Assembly (NCBI RefSeq): GCF_008245025.1
Contig: NZ_CP043426.1
Coordinates: 186,001-250,000, forward strand
DNA length: 64,000 bases
DNA from: Campylobacter lari subsp. concheus
Lineage (GTDB): Bacteria > Campylobacterota > Campylobacteria > Campylobacterales > Campylobacteraceae
Direction of reading: 5' to 3'
In this document: piece after piece, positions 9,894 to 19,437 of the stretch
How the letters are laid out: every line of letters begins with the position of its first letter
How positions within the stretch are numbered: position 1 is the stretch's first letter
The notes under the pieces: model-generated
Told to the model about the DNA's origin: nothing
The model's input: only the letters and a program-made list of their open reading frames with translations
The model's database searches: none
Made by a program: the position numbers and the translations under genes

Positions 9894-10886
9894 ATGAATC
9901 ACGAATTTTATATGAATTTGGCCATAGATGAAGCTTGGAAATATCAGCTTTTAACCTATCCTAATCCAGCCGTAGGCTGTGTGATCTTAGATAAAAATGG
10001 TAAAATTTTAAGTATAGAAGCACACAAAGAAGCAGGTAAGGCTCATGCGGAACTTGAAGCAGTGAGTAAAGCCTTAAAAGTGCTTAATCCAAATTTAGAT
10101 TTACCGCAAAATGCAAACGATTTGCATGAGTTTATTTGTCAAAATCATCAGGGGTTATTAAAAGGTGCTAGTGCTTATGTGAGTTTAGAGCCTTGCAATC
10201 ATCAGGGTAAAACCCCGCCTTGTGCAAAGCTTTTTAGCGCACTTGGTTTTAGTGAAGTTTTTATCGCTACTAAAGATGAGCATAAGCTCGCAAGTGGTGG
10301 AGCAGAGTTTTTAAAAGATCAAGGTATAAAAGTTCATATGGGAATTTGCGAGCAAAGAGCCAAAGAGCTTTTAAAGCCTTTTTTAAAATGGCAAAAGTCA
10401 AGCTTTAAATTTTTTAAGCTAGCCCTTTCTTTAAATGGCTCTGCTTATGGTAAAATCGTAAGTTCTAAAGCAAGTAGAACTTATGCTCATGCATTACGCT
10501 CAAAACTTGATTTGCTAGTAGTGGGTGGAGAAACTATAAGACATGATAGGCCTATTTTAGATGCAAGGCTAGCTCAAGCTAAAGCACCAAATTTATGCAT
10601 ACTAAGCCGTCAAAATTTAGAAAGTTTTGATCCAAAAATTCCTTTATTTAGTGTGCCCAAAAGAGAAATTTTTACAAGCATTCCTAATGAAGCTAAGCTC
10701 ATCATGTATGAGGGTGGGGAGAATTTTTTAAAAGCTTTTAAAGATGAGCTAGATATGCTTTTGATTTTTTCAAGTTCGAATTTAAATACCTTTGAAAATG
10801 TTAAGTTAGATTTAAAGCTAAAGCCTTTATACAAAGGCTTTTTAGAAAATGATACTTATGGATTTTATGAGATTATTAAATCTTAG
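9894..10886 (+). CDS. ribD: Bifunctional riboflavin deaminase/reductase RibD
   Basis: Carries out the pyrimidine deamination and the sugar reduction of riboflavin synthesis. 330 residues. Deaminase zinc site: HAELEAV (His51, Glu53) and PCNHQGKTPPC (Cys101, Cys110). The reductase half follows from about 150, with LSLNGSAYGKI and GGETIRHDRP. The reductase part is shorter than in E. coli (367 total), common in Campylobacter. It ends overlapping the convergent sppA-like gene by 4 bases. Confidence 0.93.
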   Translation: MNHEFYMNLAIDEAWKYQLLTYPNPAVGCVILDKNGKILSIEAHKEAGKAHAELEAVSKALKVLNPNLDLPQNANDLHEFICQNHQGLLKGASAYVSLEPCNHQGKTPPCAKLFSALGFSEVFIATKDEHKLASGGAEFLKDQGIKVHMGICEQRAKELLKPFLKWQKSSFKFFKLALSLNGSAYGKIVSSKASRTYAHALRSKLDLLVVGGETIRHDRPILDARLAQAKAPNLCILSRQNLESFDPKIPLFSVPKREIFTSIPNEAKLIMYEGGENFLKAFKDELDMLLIFSSSNLNTFENVKLDLKLKPLYKGFLENDTYGFYEIIKS

Positions 10887-11776
10887 TATATTTTTTGTGA
10901 GCTTACTTGTGTGAAAAATTGCGCTAAAGTGTTAGCAAAAAAGCTAGCGCTTTGCTCTTCTAATCGTTTTAAAAACTTATCTATAGCATCTTCTTTTTGC
11001 CAGATAGGGTTTTGCACTTTGGCTAGTTTTTCTAACTCTTTTTTGGCTTGTTCGTAATTGCCTATTTTATCAATGAGTTTTAATTTTAAAGCCTCATTAG
11101 CTAAAAACACTTTCGCATCAGCCCATGAGTCTGTTTGGTTTAGGTCTAGCTTGCGATTTTTAGCGACAAATTGTGTGAAAAGCTCATAACTTTGATTGGC
11201 CAAATTTTGCAAAAAGTCTTTTTCATCTTTGCTCCATTTACGCATGAAAGTTCCTGCTTCTTTATAGCTTCCTGCTTTGATAGTTTGCTCATTTATGCCA
11301 AGTTTTTGTGCAAGCTCACTTACTTCAAAGCCTTGCATGATTACTCCAATAGATCCCACAAAGCTAGCGGGATTAGCGATGATCATATCAGCTCCCACCG
11401 CACTTAAGTAACTCCCACTTGCTATGGTCCCACCTGCATAGACTACCACAGGTTTTTTAGCTTTAAGATCTTGTATAGCTAAGGCTATTTCCATGCTTGG
11501 TGCAAAAGCTCCACCAGGGCTATCTATAAAAAGCAAAACCCCTTTTATAGCTTTATCCTCTTTGATTTTGTAAATTTGTTCTAAAAGATTACTCGCATCG
11601 CTAATTTCACCTTTAAGATTAATTTGAGCTAAGTTTGCATTGGAAAGTTTGGTATTATCCCCGCTTGGAGCAAGGATTAAAAACACGATAAATAAAAACA
11701 CAAAGGTTTTAAAATAAGTGTTGATATAAGAAATGATTTTTCCAATTCCTTTAAAAAATGATTTTATAATTTGCAT
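10883..11776 (-). CDS. sppA: SppA-type signal peptide peptidase (S49)
   Basis: Membrane-bound Ser/Lys protease that degrades cleaved signal peptides. 297 residues, short single-domain form. One membrane segment at about 21-37 (TYFKTFVFLFIVFLILA), then the S49 domain with DSPGG at 85-89, the nucleophile segment GTIASGSY (Ser120 by comparison with the B. subtilis enzyme) and the general-base segment GSYKEAG (Lys172). Overlaps the upstream amidohydrolase by 13 bases, so the two are cotranscribed. Confidence 0.92.
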   Translation of the reverse strand: MQIIKSFFKGIGKIISYINTYFKTFVFLFIVFLILAPSGDNTKLSNANLAQINLKGEISDASNLLEQIYKIKEDKAIKGVLLFIDSPGGAFAPSMEIALAIQDLKAKKPVVVYAGGTIASGSYLSAVGADMIIANPASFVGSIGVIMQGFEVSELAQKLGINEQTIKAGSYKEAGTFMRKWSKDEKDFLQNLANQSYELFTQFVAKNRKLDLNQTDSWADAKVFLANEALKLKLIDKIGNYEQAKKELEKLAKVQNPIWQKEDAIDKFLKRLEEQSASFFANTLAQFFTQVSSQKIY

Positions 11777-12987
11777 TCTTTCCCTTCTATAAAAAGTTTT
11801 AACACTTCTTTGCTTTGTAAGATAAATTGCAAAGGAAGTTGTTTTAAATTTGTACTATTTGGTAAAGCAAAAAGACTAAAATCAGCGATTTTGCCTTTTT
11901 GAATTTGGCCTAGGTTTAAATTTAAAGCTTTTGCGGCTTTATTTGTCGCCATTAAAAGCAATATTTTAGCAAAATTTTCTAACTCAAAATCATCATGTAT
12001 AAGTAAATTTGCTCTCATTTCATCAAGTATGCTTAAAGAAGTATTTGAGCTTAAACCATCGGTTCCTAGGTGGATATTAACACCATTTTTTAAAGCAGAT
12101 TTTAATTTAAAAGTATTTTTACTCAAAAGTCTGTTTGAAAAAGCACAATGCGTGATGGAGTGTAAATTTTTATCTAGTAAATTCCATTCTTTAAAATACA
12201 CACAATGTGTAAATAAAGTCCTTTGGCCTTTAAAAAGCTCTAAAAAGCTTTGTGGGGTGTAAAATGGCATAGGGTTTTTGCTAAATTTAGCCAAGCTTTT
12301 TTTAAAACTACCCTTTTTAAACCTTAGCCAGTTGTTTTCATGATTGCTTTCAAGAAAATGTGTGCTTAGTAAATGATCATTTTCTCTAGCAAGTTTTATA
12401 ACAAATTTGGCAAGTTCTGGGTGGGTTGAGTAGGGTGCATGCACTGAAATAGCAGGGATAAATTTGGAAGTTTTAAAATGCATGCTTTTTTCATAACGAG
12501 TTAAAAATTCCTCTTTTTTAGCTTGGATAAAATTTACATTTGAACCTAAAATTTCATTGAAAAATATCACTCTAGCTTGTGAATTGACACAAGGGTTTAA
12601 ATCACTCCCAAAACTTGAAATTTCTCCTATAGTAGCAGTGCCACTTTTTAGCATTTTATGGATATTTTGTGAGATTAATTTTTCTTTGGCTTTTTCGTTT
12701 AATTGCTCGCGGTTATTAAAAACACTATCAAGCCATTTTAAAAAATCTCCAAAGACTAAATTTCCATTATTTGCGCTAAATTCTAAATGTGTGTGCGGGT
12801 TGATAAAAGCAGGTAAAAGTAAAGCATCTTTTGGAGTTGGTATAGGCTTAGCTTGTGGGTAGGATTTTTGTAAATTTTCTAAACTATCAATTTCTAAAAT
12901 ATTATCATCAAAAAGAACTGCTTTGTTTTTTAAAATATTAAAATCATCATCGCAAGTTAAGATGATCTTGGGTGCTATTATAAACAT
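11764..12987 (-). CDS. mqnX: Amidohydrolase, aminofutalosine deaminase-like
   Basis: Metal-dependent amidohydrolase of the cytosine-deaminase/chlorohydrolase group, 407 residues. Seen: the metal-binding INPHTHLEFS near residue 65, SVHAPYSTHPEL, STHFLESNHE, FTHC, and HLGTDGLSSN with the catalytic Asp. Members in related bacteria are called aminofutalosine deaminase (menaquinone futalosine route). However, C. jejuni and H. pylori are reported to hydrolyse aminofutalosine directly with MTAN, so the true substrate is open. First gene of a unit with sppA; divergent from aroQ. Confidence 0.72.
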   Translation of the reverse strand: MFIIAPKIILTCDDDFNILKNKAVLFDDNILEIDSLENLQKSYPQAKPIPTPKDALLLPAFINPHTHLEFSANNGNLVFGDFLKWLDSVFNNREQLNEKAKEKLISQNIHKMLKSGTATIGEISSFGSDLNPCVNSQARVIFFNEILGSNVNFIQAKKEEFLTRYEKSMHFKTSKFIPAISVHAPYSTHPELAKFVIKLARENDHLLSTHFLESNHENNWLRFKKGSFKKSLAKFSKNPMPFYTPQSFLELFKGQRTLFTHCVYFKEWNLLDKNLHSITHCAFSNRLLSKNTFKLKSALKNGVNIHLGTDGLSSNTSLSILDEMRANLLIHDDFELENFAKILLLMATNKAAKALNLNLGQIQKGKIADFSLFALPNSTNLKQLPLQFILQSKEVLKLFIEGKECKL

Positions 12988-13038
12988 TTTACCTCCTTTA
13001 AAAAGGGAAATTGTAGCTAAAATTTAGCTTTAAAATGC

Positions 13039-13044
13039 TATAAT
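13039..13044 (+). promoter_or_regulatory. -10 element (TATAAT) upstream of aroQ
   Basis: A perfect TATAAT in the 88-base gap between the divergent mqnX-like gene and aroQ, with AAAGG at 13063-13067 before the aroQ start. Campylobacter sigma-70 promoters rely mostly on the -10, which fits. Confidence 0.5.
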
Positions 13045-13075
13045 ATAGTAAATTTTACTAAATAAAGGTTAGATT

Positions 13076-13558
13076 ATGAAAGTTATGGTGATACAAGGAC
13101 CAAACATCAATATGCTTGGTGTGAGAGAAACTCATATTTATGGTAATATGAAAATGGAAGATATCCATGAGCAAATGAAACAAGCTGCAAAACAAGCTAA
13201 TGTAGAGATTGAGTTTTTTCAAAGCAATTTTGAAGGTGAGTTGGTTGATAAAATTCAAGAATGCTTAGGCAGTGTAGATGGAGTGATTATTAATGCAGCT
13301 GCTTATGCACACACTTCTATAGCAATCCGCGATGCGATTGCAGCGATTAATATGCCTGTGATTGAAGTGCATATTAGTAATACTTATAGAAGAGAAGAAT
13401 TCAGACAAAAAAGTATGATAGCACCAGTTTGTGCAGGTAGTGTGGTAGGTTTTGGTCCTTTTGGCTATCATATGGCTTTAATGGGACTTTTCCAAATTTT
13501 TGATCAAATCAATGCATATAAAGCAGCTCAAGCAAAAGCACAACAAGCAAATCAATGA
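13076..13558 (+). CDS. aroQ: Type II 3-dehydroquinate dehydratase
   Basis: Third step of the shikimate pathway. 160 residues, usual dodecameric type II enzyme. [13 protein letters not shown] at the N-terminus (ring-stacking region with catalytic Arg/Tyr counterpart), [15 protein letters not shown] (substrate loop), and [15 protein letters not shown] (catalytic His and Arg). Overlaps the M24 peptidase by 4 bases (ATGA), starting a small run aroQ-pepQ-folK-flhF. Confidence 0.96.
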   Translation: MKVMVIQGPNINMLGVRETHIYGNMKMEDIHEQMKQAAKQANVEIEFFQSNFEGELVDKIQECLGSVDGVIINAAAYAHTSIAIRDAIAAINMPVIEVHISNTYRREEFRQKSMIAPVCAGSVVGFGPFGYHMALMGLFQIFDQINAYKAAQAKAQQANQ

Positions 13559-14580
13559 ATTTTATCTTAAAAAACGAAAATGCACTTTTTTATGAGTGTG
13601 GCTATTCTTGCGATAATGCTTTGTTTTTAAAACTTGAAGACGAAGTATTTTTCATCACTGATGCAAGATATAGTTTTGAAGCTAGCGAAATGATAAAAAA
13701 TGCTAAGGTAGTTTTAGCACAAGATCTTTTTGCTAGTGTTAGAGAGCTTTTAGAAAAAGCGGGAATTAATAGGGTGTGTTTTGACCCAAAAGACTTTAGC
13801 TATTTTGAATTTAAAGAGCTTAGTAAAAGTGCAAATATCGTTTTTGAAGAAAAATTAGACTTAAGTAAAAACAAACGCATTATAAAAAATGCTAAGGAAT
13901 TACAACTTTTGCAAAAGGCTGTAAATTTTGGTAAAGAATGCTTTGAAGAATTTGCTAAATTTATCAGCCAAGAAGGCCATGGAAAAAGCGAAAAAGAATT
14001 GCATTTTAAAGCATGTGAAATTTTTCAAAAAAAAGGTGCTTTAGGACTTTCTTTTTCACCTATTGTAGCTATTAATGAAAATGCGGCTAAAGCACATGCT
14101 TTACCTAGTGATAAATGTTTAGAGTATGGGGATTTGTTATTAGTTGATGCGGGTGTGGTTTATCAAAGATATTGTTCTGATCGCACAAGAACAGCTTGTT
14201 TTGATGAGAGTGGTATAGTCTTTGATAAAAATAAGCCAAATTTTAAAAATAAAGAAATCATGCAAATTTATGAAGTGGTTAAACAAGCTCAGCTTCAAGC
14301 TATAGAAAAAGTACGCGTTGGTATGATGGCAAGTGAGCTTGATTTTATCGCAAGAGAAGTGATTAAAAACGCAGGTTTTGAAAAAGAATTTATTCATAGT
14401 TTAGGACATGGAGTGGGGCTTGATATACATGAGTTGCCAAACATTAGTCCAAGAAGTGATTATGAGTTAAAAGAAGGTATGGTATTTACTATTGAACCTG
14501 GAATTTATATCAAAGATAAATTAGGCATTAGGATAGAAGATATGGTCTATCTTGATAAAGAAAAGGCAGTGGTGTTATAA
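13555..14580 (+). CDS. M24 family Xaa-Pro aminopeptidase/dipeptidase
   Basis: Creatinase-fold metallopeptidase, 341 residues: an N-terminal domain of about 110 residues and the pita-bread domain. Metal ligands are seen in LLVDAGVVY and CSDRTRT (two Asp), [12 protein letters not shown] (His), TIEPGIY and IRIEDMVY (two Glu), all in order. Cytoplasmic, no signal peptide. Coupled to aroQ by overlap. Aminopeptidase and dipeptidase roles cannot be separated from sequence alone. Confidence 0.9.
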   Translation: MNFILKNENALFYECGYSCDNALFLKLEDEVFFITDARYSFEASEMIKNAKVVLAQDLFASVRELLEKAGINRVCFDPKDFSYFEFKELSKSANIVFEEKLDLSKNKRIIKNAKELQLLQKAVNFGKECFEEFAKFISQEGHGKSEKELHFKACEIFQKKGALGLSFSPIVAINENAAKAHALPSDKCLEYGDLLLVDAGVVYQRYCSDRTRTACFDESGIVFDKNKPNFKNKEIMQIYEVVKQAQLQAIEKVRVGMMASELDFIAREVIKNAGFEKEFIHSLGHGVGLDIHELPNISPRSDYELKEGMVFTIEPGIYIKDKLGIRIEDMVYLDKEKAVVL

Positions 14581-14581
14581 T

Positions 14582-15055
14582 TTGTTGATTAAGGGAGCTA
14601 GAAGGTTAGAAAAAATTCGTTTTTTTCCTTTTTATTCAAAGGCAGATAAAAAAGGAAAATATATAGCCATTATAGGACTTGGAAGTAATATAGAAGATGA
14701 AAAAAAACGCTTTCGGAGTTTATTTAGGCTTTTAATGCAAGATAAACGCTTGCAAGTATTACAAACATCGCCATTTTTGATTAATAAAGCTTTTGGTTTT
14801 GAAGAGCAAAAAGACTTTACTAATGCAGTGATGGTTGTTAGTACAAATTTGCATGCAAGAGCACTTTTAAAAGTTTTGTTTTTTTATGAATTTAAATTCA
14901 AAAGAAAAAGAACTTTTAAAAATGCTCCTAGAACGCTTGATTTGGATTTGTTATATTTTTCAAAAAAAGCGCGTAAAGATGAGTATTGTACAGTGCCTCA
15001 TGTGGGGGTAAATGATAGAATTAGCGTAACTTTGCCTTTGGGCTTGTTAAGATAA
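14582..15055 (+). CDS. folK: HPPK, folate pyrophosphokinase
   Basis: 2-Amino-4-hydroxy-6-hydroxymethyldihydropteridine diphosphokinase. The core begins at IIGLGSNIEDEKKRF and includes INKAFGFEEQKDFTNAV and the metal/ATP motif APRTLDLDLLYF. About 157 residues. The frame reaches back to 14552 inside the peptidase gene, but the likely start is one of two adjacent TTG codons at 14582 and 14585, just after the upstream stop; neither has a strong ribosome site. The basic N-terminal extension (KGARRLEKIRFFPF) before the kinase core is typical of Campylobacter. Lies just before flhF. Confidence 0.88.
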   Translation: MLIKGARRLEKIRFFPFYSKADKKGKYIAIIGLGSNIEDEKKRFRSLFRLLMQDKRLQVLQTSPFLINKAFGFEEQKDFTNAVMVVSTNLHARALLKVLFFYEFKFKRKRTFKNAPRTLDLDLLYFSKKARKDEYCTVPHVGVNDRISVTLPLGLLR

Positions 15056-15063
15056 GGAAAAAT

Positions 15064-16446
15064 ATGGGACAATTGATTCATACTTTTACAGTTGAAAGCA
15101 CAGATGAGATTATACCTAAGGTTAAGCAAGATTATGGCGATAAAGCTTTGATAGTAACTAATAAGCAAATTCGCCCAAAAACTATCAATCAAAAGCCTTT
15201 ATATGAGGTTATAGTGGCGATTGAAGAAGCTGATTATGAAGAGCATTTAAAACAAAACAATTTACCTATGCCACCAAAGAAAAAACCAAACACAGCAAGT
15301 TTTCCTGAGGCTAAAATTCAAGCTCCAAAACTTGAAGATGAAAAAAAAGAAGAAGATGTAGTGCTTGATTTTTCTTCAAAAGCTAAACAAAAACCTATTA
15401 ATCCTTATTTAAATACAAGTAAAAAAGATGATAATTTTTTAAATTTAAAAAATAAACTTTCTCAAGTTAGTTCAGAGATTAGTAAGGTTTCAAACTATCA
15501 AGATTTTTCTATGCCAAATCCAAATTATGATAAAAAAATTGAAGCCTTTGAAAAGCAAATGAATAAGCTTAATGATAAAATGAATTTGCTTGTGGATATG
15601 ATGTGGGATGATAAGGCAGATTTACGCAAAGAACTAGCTATACCACCTGAGTTTGCAAGTATTTATAAGCAAGCTAAGGCAAGTGGCATGCAAGAAGCGC
15701 ATTTAGAAGCGATTATGAAAGCGACTATTGAAAATATGCCAAGCACTATGAAAGCAAATCAAGAAGCAGTGCAAAGGTATTTTTACTCACTTTTGCGTAA
15801 TATGCTTCCATGTCGTTTAGAAAGTGAAATTAAAAAGCAAAAAATCATGATGTTAGTAGGCCCAACAGGAGTGGGTAAAACTACTACTTTAGCTAAACTT
15901 GCTTTTCGCTATGCTTATGGAGATAGACGCTATAAAACCGGTATTATAACTCTTGATACTTATAGAATAGGTGCAGTAGAACAACTTTTTCAATATGCTA
16001 AGATGATGAAACTTCCTATTATTGATAGTATAGAGCCAAATGACTTAGATGATGCGATTAGAAGCTTAAATACTTGTGAGGTTATTTTAGTAGATACAAC
16101 CGGAAATTCACAGTATGATAAAGCAAAACTTGAAAAAACAAAAGAATTTTTATCGCATTCTAATGCGCAAATTGATGTAAATTTGGTACTTTCAGCAAAT
16201 ACAAAATATGAAGATTTATTAGAAACTTATAATAATTTTTCATTTTTAAATATAGACACTTTAATCATTACAAAATTTGATGAAACAAAGGTATTTGGAA
16301 ATGTATTTTCTTTGCTTTATGAAACTAGCACTCCGATGAGCTTTTTTTCCATAGGTCAAGAAGTACCTGATGATATAGAAGTGGCTAATAGTGACTTTTT
16401 AGTGCGTTGTGTGTTAGAAGGTTTTAGAAGGGATGAAAATGAGTAA
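15064..16446 (+). CDS. flhF: Flagellar SRP-type GTPase FlhF
   Basis: Polar flagellum placement GTPase; in Campylobacter also needed for sigma-54 flagellar gene expression. 460 residues: N-terminal B domain, a basic/low-complexity middle, N domain, then the G domain with GPTGVGKTTT from residue 266, LDTYRIGAVEQL, and ILVDTTG (SRP-type G3 with a Thr in place of the usual Ala). First gene of the flagellar run to fliY; its last bases overlap the flhG start. Confidence 0.95.
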   Translation: MGQLIHTFTVESTDEIIPKVKQDYGDKALIVTNKQIRPKTINQKPLYEVIVAIEEADYEEHLKQNNLPMPPKKKPNTASFPEAKIQAPKLEDEKKEEDVVLDFSSKAKQKPINPYLNTSKKDDNFLNLKNKLSQVSSEISKVSNYQDFSMPNPNYDKKIEAFEKQMNKLNDKMNLLVDMMWDDKADLRKELAIPPEFASIYKQAKASGMQEAHLEAIMKATIENMPSTMKANQEAVQRYFYSLLRNMLPCRLESEIKKQKIMMLVGPTGVGKTTTLAKLAFRYAYGDRRYKTGIITLDTYRIGAVEQLFQYAKMMKLPIIDSIEPNDLDDAIRSLNTCEVILVDTTGNSQYDKAKLEKTKEFLSHSNAQIDVNLVLSANTKYEDLLETYNNFSFLNIDTLIITKFDETKVFGNVFSLLYETSTPMSFFSIGQEVPDDIEVANSDFLVRCVLEGFRRDENE

Positions 16447-17302
16447 TCAAGCGGAAAAATTAAAAGATCTAGTAAAAAATGAAAACTCAAATGTAAAACA
16501 TACTCATTTTATCGCAGTTACCAGCGGTAAAGGTGGGGTTGGAAAAAGTACTTTTAGTGCAAATTTGGGTAACATCCTAGCTAAAAATGGTTATAAAGTA
16601 GGGCTTTTTGATGCGGATATTGGGCTTGCAAATTTAGATGTGATTTTAAATGTACGTGTAGAAAAAAACCTTTTGCATGTTTTAAAGGGTGAGTGTTCAT
16701 TAGAAGATATTTTAATAGAAGTAAAGCCAAATTTATGGCTTATCCCAGGTGAAAGTGGCGATGAAATTTTAAAATATAATGATAAAAACATTTATGAAAG
16801 ATTTTTAAATCAAACAAGTATTTTAGATGATTTAGACTTTTTAATCATTGATACAGGAGCAGGTATAGGTGGTAATATAGGAAATTTCTTAGAAATGTCT
16901 GATGAGGTTATTGTCATCACTGTGCCTGATCCTGCCGCGATTACCGATGCTTATGCTACTATAAAAACCACTTCAAAAACTAAAGAGAATTTATTAATGG
17001 TGTTTAATGTTGTTAAGAATGAAAATGAGGCTTTGAGAATTTTTGATAATATTAAAAAAGTAGCAGATATTAACATTAAGCATAATTTAAATTTAGAATT
17101 TTTAGGATTTTTAGGTCAAAGTAAAGATATTAGTTCTAGTATTAAAAAAAGAACTTTATTTAGTGATGATGACACTAATGCAAGTGATGAGCTCAAAACC
17201 ATAGCTTCTAAGCTTTTGTATAGGTTGGAACAAAAAGTGCTTAATAATGTGGGAGATAAAAGCATTATGAGTTTTTTCAAAAAGCTTTTGGATCGTTTTT
17301 AG
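16439..17302 (+). CDS. flhG: MinD-like ATPase FlhG (flagellar number control)
   Basis: ParA/MinD-family ATPase that limits flagellar number with FlhF; in Campylobacter it also affects division placement. 287 residues from the ATG at 16439, which follows AGAAGGG closely; an ATG two codons upstream is less well placed. Deviant Walker A KGGVGKST at 31-38, DADIGLANLD (switch), and IIDTGAGIG. A C-terminal amphipathic segment (IMSFFKKLLDRF) is likely the membrane-targeting helix. Overlaps flhF by 8 bases. Confidence 0.95.
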   Translation: MSNQAEKLKDLVKNENSNVKHTHFIAVTSGKGGVGKSTFSANLGNILAKNGYKVGLFDADIGLANLDVILNVRVEKNLLHVLKGECSLEDILIEVKPNLWLIPGESGDEILKYNDKNIYERFLNQTSILDDLDFLIIDTGAGIGGNIGNFLEMSDEVIVITVPDPAAITDAYATIKTTSKTKENLLMVFNVVKNENEALRIFDNIKKVADINIKHNLNLEFLGFLGQSKDISSSIKKRTLFSDDDTNASDELKTIASKLLYRLEQKVLNNVGDKSIMSFFKKLLDRF

Positions 17303-17316
17303 ATTGAGGGAAAAAG

Positions 17317-17673
17317 ATGAGACCAGAGAATTTTGTTGCTTTTTTTACTGTTTGTGGTTTTTTTATAGGATTAATGTTTACCATAGTTAATATAGAAGAT
17401 GCAGTAGAGATAGTCGTATATACTTGTTTGATTACTTTTGTATTTTATGTGTTAATCCATATAGTAATTATGATTTTTGTAGATGTTAATAAAATTAATG
17501 GTAGAAGCTTTAATAAAGAAAAATACGAAAATGAAAACAATAGTTTTATAGCAGAATTAGCCGCAAGAGAAAAGAAAATGGATTACTTGCTTGAAAAACT
17601 TCAAGAAGAGCGTGAAGACCTTAAAAAGCTTGAAAGCTCTTCAAAAAGAAAAGTAAAACATGCAGCCGCATAA
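17317..17673 (+). CDS. Small inner-membrane protein of the flhF-fliA operon
   Basis: 118 residues, no named family. Two hydrophobic helices (about 6-25 and 29-57) followed by a charged, coiled-coil-like tail rich in Lys/Glu. It sits between flhG and fliA, overlapping fliA by 14 bases, the place held by Cj0062c in C. jejuni as recalled. Position implies a flagellar or motility role, but this is only inference from context. Confidence 0.85.
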   Translation: MRPENFVAFFTVCGFFIGLMFTIVNIEDAVEIVVYTCLITFVFYVLIHIVIMIFVDVNKINGRSFNKEKYENENNSFIAELAAREKKMDYLLEKLQEEREDLKKLESSSKRKVKHAAA

Positions 17674-18346
17674 TGCCTATGCTTCTACGCTAAAAAAAGA
17701 ACAAGATGACTTAGTCATCTCTTATATGCCAGCATTAAGAGCTATGGCTTTTAGACTTAAAGAACGTTTGCCTGCAAGTATTGATGTGAATGATTTAATT
17801 AGTATTGGTGTAGAGGAAATGATCAAACTCTCACGCCGTTACGATAAAGAACAAAATGATAATTTCTGGGGTTTTGCAAGAAAAAGAGTAAATGGAGCTA
17901 TGCTTGATTATCTAAGAAGCCTTGATGTAATGAGTAGAAGCAATAGAAAAATCATCAAAGATATTGATGCTATTATAGATGAGTTTTATCAAGAAAATGA
18001 AAAAGAGCCTGATGATGAGTATTTAGCACAAAGATTAAATTTAGAAGTAGAAAAGGTAAAAGAAGCAAGAGCAGCTCATGCCATATCGCTTGTTATGCCT
18101 TTGGATGAACAGCTAAATTGCTTTAACGATAGCAATATCATAGAACAAATAGAAAAAGAAGAATTAATAGAAAAAATCAACGCAGTTTTGGAAGAATTTA
18201 AAGAAAGAGAAAAGCTTGTAATACAGCTTTATTATTATGAAGAATTAAATTTAAAAGAAATCGCAGAGATTTTAGAGATTAGCGAGTCAAGAATTTCACA
18301 AATTCATAAGCGTTTGCTTAAGAAGATTCGAGAAAGGCTAGTTTAA
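17660..18346 (+). CDS. fliA: Flagellar sigma factor 28 (FliA)
   Basis: RNA polymerase sigma factor for late flagellar genes such as flagellin. 228 residues with region 2 (DVNDLISIGVEEMIKLSRRYD), region 3 and region 4 ending in the helix-turn-helix LKEIAEILEISESRISQIHK. Starts within the end of the preceding membrane protein and its stop touches the fliM start, so it is read from the flhF operon. Confidence 0.97.
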   Translation: MQPHNAYASTLKKEQDDLVISYMPALRAMAFRLKERLPASIDVNDLISIGVEEMIKLSRRYDKEQNDNFWGFARKRVNGAMLDYLRSLDVMSRSNRKIIKDIDAIIDEFYQENEKEPDDEYLAQRLNLEVEKVKEARAAHAISLVMPLDEQLNCFNDSNIIEQIEKEELIEKINAVLEEFKEREKLVIQLYYYEELNLKEIAEILEISESRISQIHKRLLKKIRERLV

Positions 18347-19437
18347 TGGCTGAGATACTTTCCCAAGAAGAAATTGATGCTCTTTTAGAAGTTGTTGATG
18401 ATGATAGTGATGAAAGTGCAGCTTCTTCGAAATTAGAAGAGCTAGAAGATAAAAGAGATATAGTAGTATATGATTTTAAGCGTCCAAATAGGGTTTCTAA
18501 AGAACAACTCCGTTCTATTAAAGGGATTCATGATAAATTAGCAAGAAATCTTGCTTCGCAAATTTCATCTATGATGAGAAGTATAGTTGAGATTAAACTA
18601 CACTCAGTGGATCAAATGACTTATGGTGAGTTTTTGATGTCTTTGCCTTCGCCAACAAGTTTTAACGTTTTTTCGATTAAACCTTTAGATGGAAACTGCG
18701 TTTTAGAGATTAATCCAAGTATTGCTTTCCCTATGATAGATAGACTTTTAGGCGGTCAAGGGGAAAGTTTTGACACCTTAAGAGAGCTTACAGAAATCGA
18801 GCTTAATTTACTTGATTCTATTTTGCGTATTATTATGCAAAGGCTTAAAGAAAGTTGGATGAATGTTACAGAAATTTATCCAAGTGTTGAAGCAAAAGAG
18901 TCAAGCCCAAATGTTGTGCAAATTGTTTCTCAAAATGAAATTGTTATCATGGTGGTAATGGAGATTATCATCGGAAATTCAAGTGGCATGGTAAATATTT
19001 GCTATCCGGTTGTGCATTTGGAAAGTATTTTGAGCCGTTTGGCAAATCGTGATATTATGATGGGTGAAACTTCGGCTAAAAAATCAAGAAATAAAGAACT
19101 TAAAACCTTGATCGGTCGTGCTGAGGTAATTTATGAAGCTATGCTTGGTAAAACTTTTATCAATGTAAATGAATTTTTGGATTTAAAACAAGGAGATATT
19201 TTAAAGCTTGATAGAAGTGCAGATGATAAAGCTATAGTAGCTATTGATAAAAAAGAAGTATTTTTAGCTCAAGTTGGGCTTCATAGATTTAGAAAGTCAA
19301 TTAAAATCTTAGAACTTATCAAAACTGATAAAGATGAGATTAAAGAAATGCTTGAAAAATATGAAGATGAAAGAAGAGCAAAAGCAAATTCGTATGATGA
19401 TAATGAAGAACTAGAAGAGGAAGACGATGATCAATGA
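18346..19437 (+). CDS. fliM: Flagellar switch protein FliM
   Basis: C-ring protein that binds CheY-P. 363 residues: N-terminal CheY-binding peptide LSQEEIDALLE at 4-14, the CheC-like middle domain (about 50-245), and the SpoA C-terminal domain (about 250-330). An acidic tail (EELEEEDDDQ) follows. Shares one base with the fliA stop and overlaps fliY by 11 bases. Confidence 0.97.
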   Translation: MAEILSQEEIDALLEVVDDDSDESAASSKLEELEDKRDIVVYDFKRPNRVSKEQLRSIKGIHDKLARNLASQISSMMRSIVEIKLHSVDQMTYGEFLMSLPSPTSFNVFSIKPLDGNCVLEINPSIAFPMIDRLLGGQGESFDTLRELTEIELNLLDSILRIIMQRLKESWMNVTEIYPSVEAKESSPNVVQIVSQNEIVIMVVMEIIIGNSSGMVNICYPVVHLESILSRLANRDIMMGETSAKKSRNKELKTLIGRAEVIYEAMLGKTFINVNEFLDLKQGDILKLDRSADDKAIVAIDKKEVFLAQVGLHRFRKSIKILELIKTDKDEIKEMLEKYEDERRAKANSYDDNEELEEEDDDQ

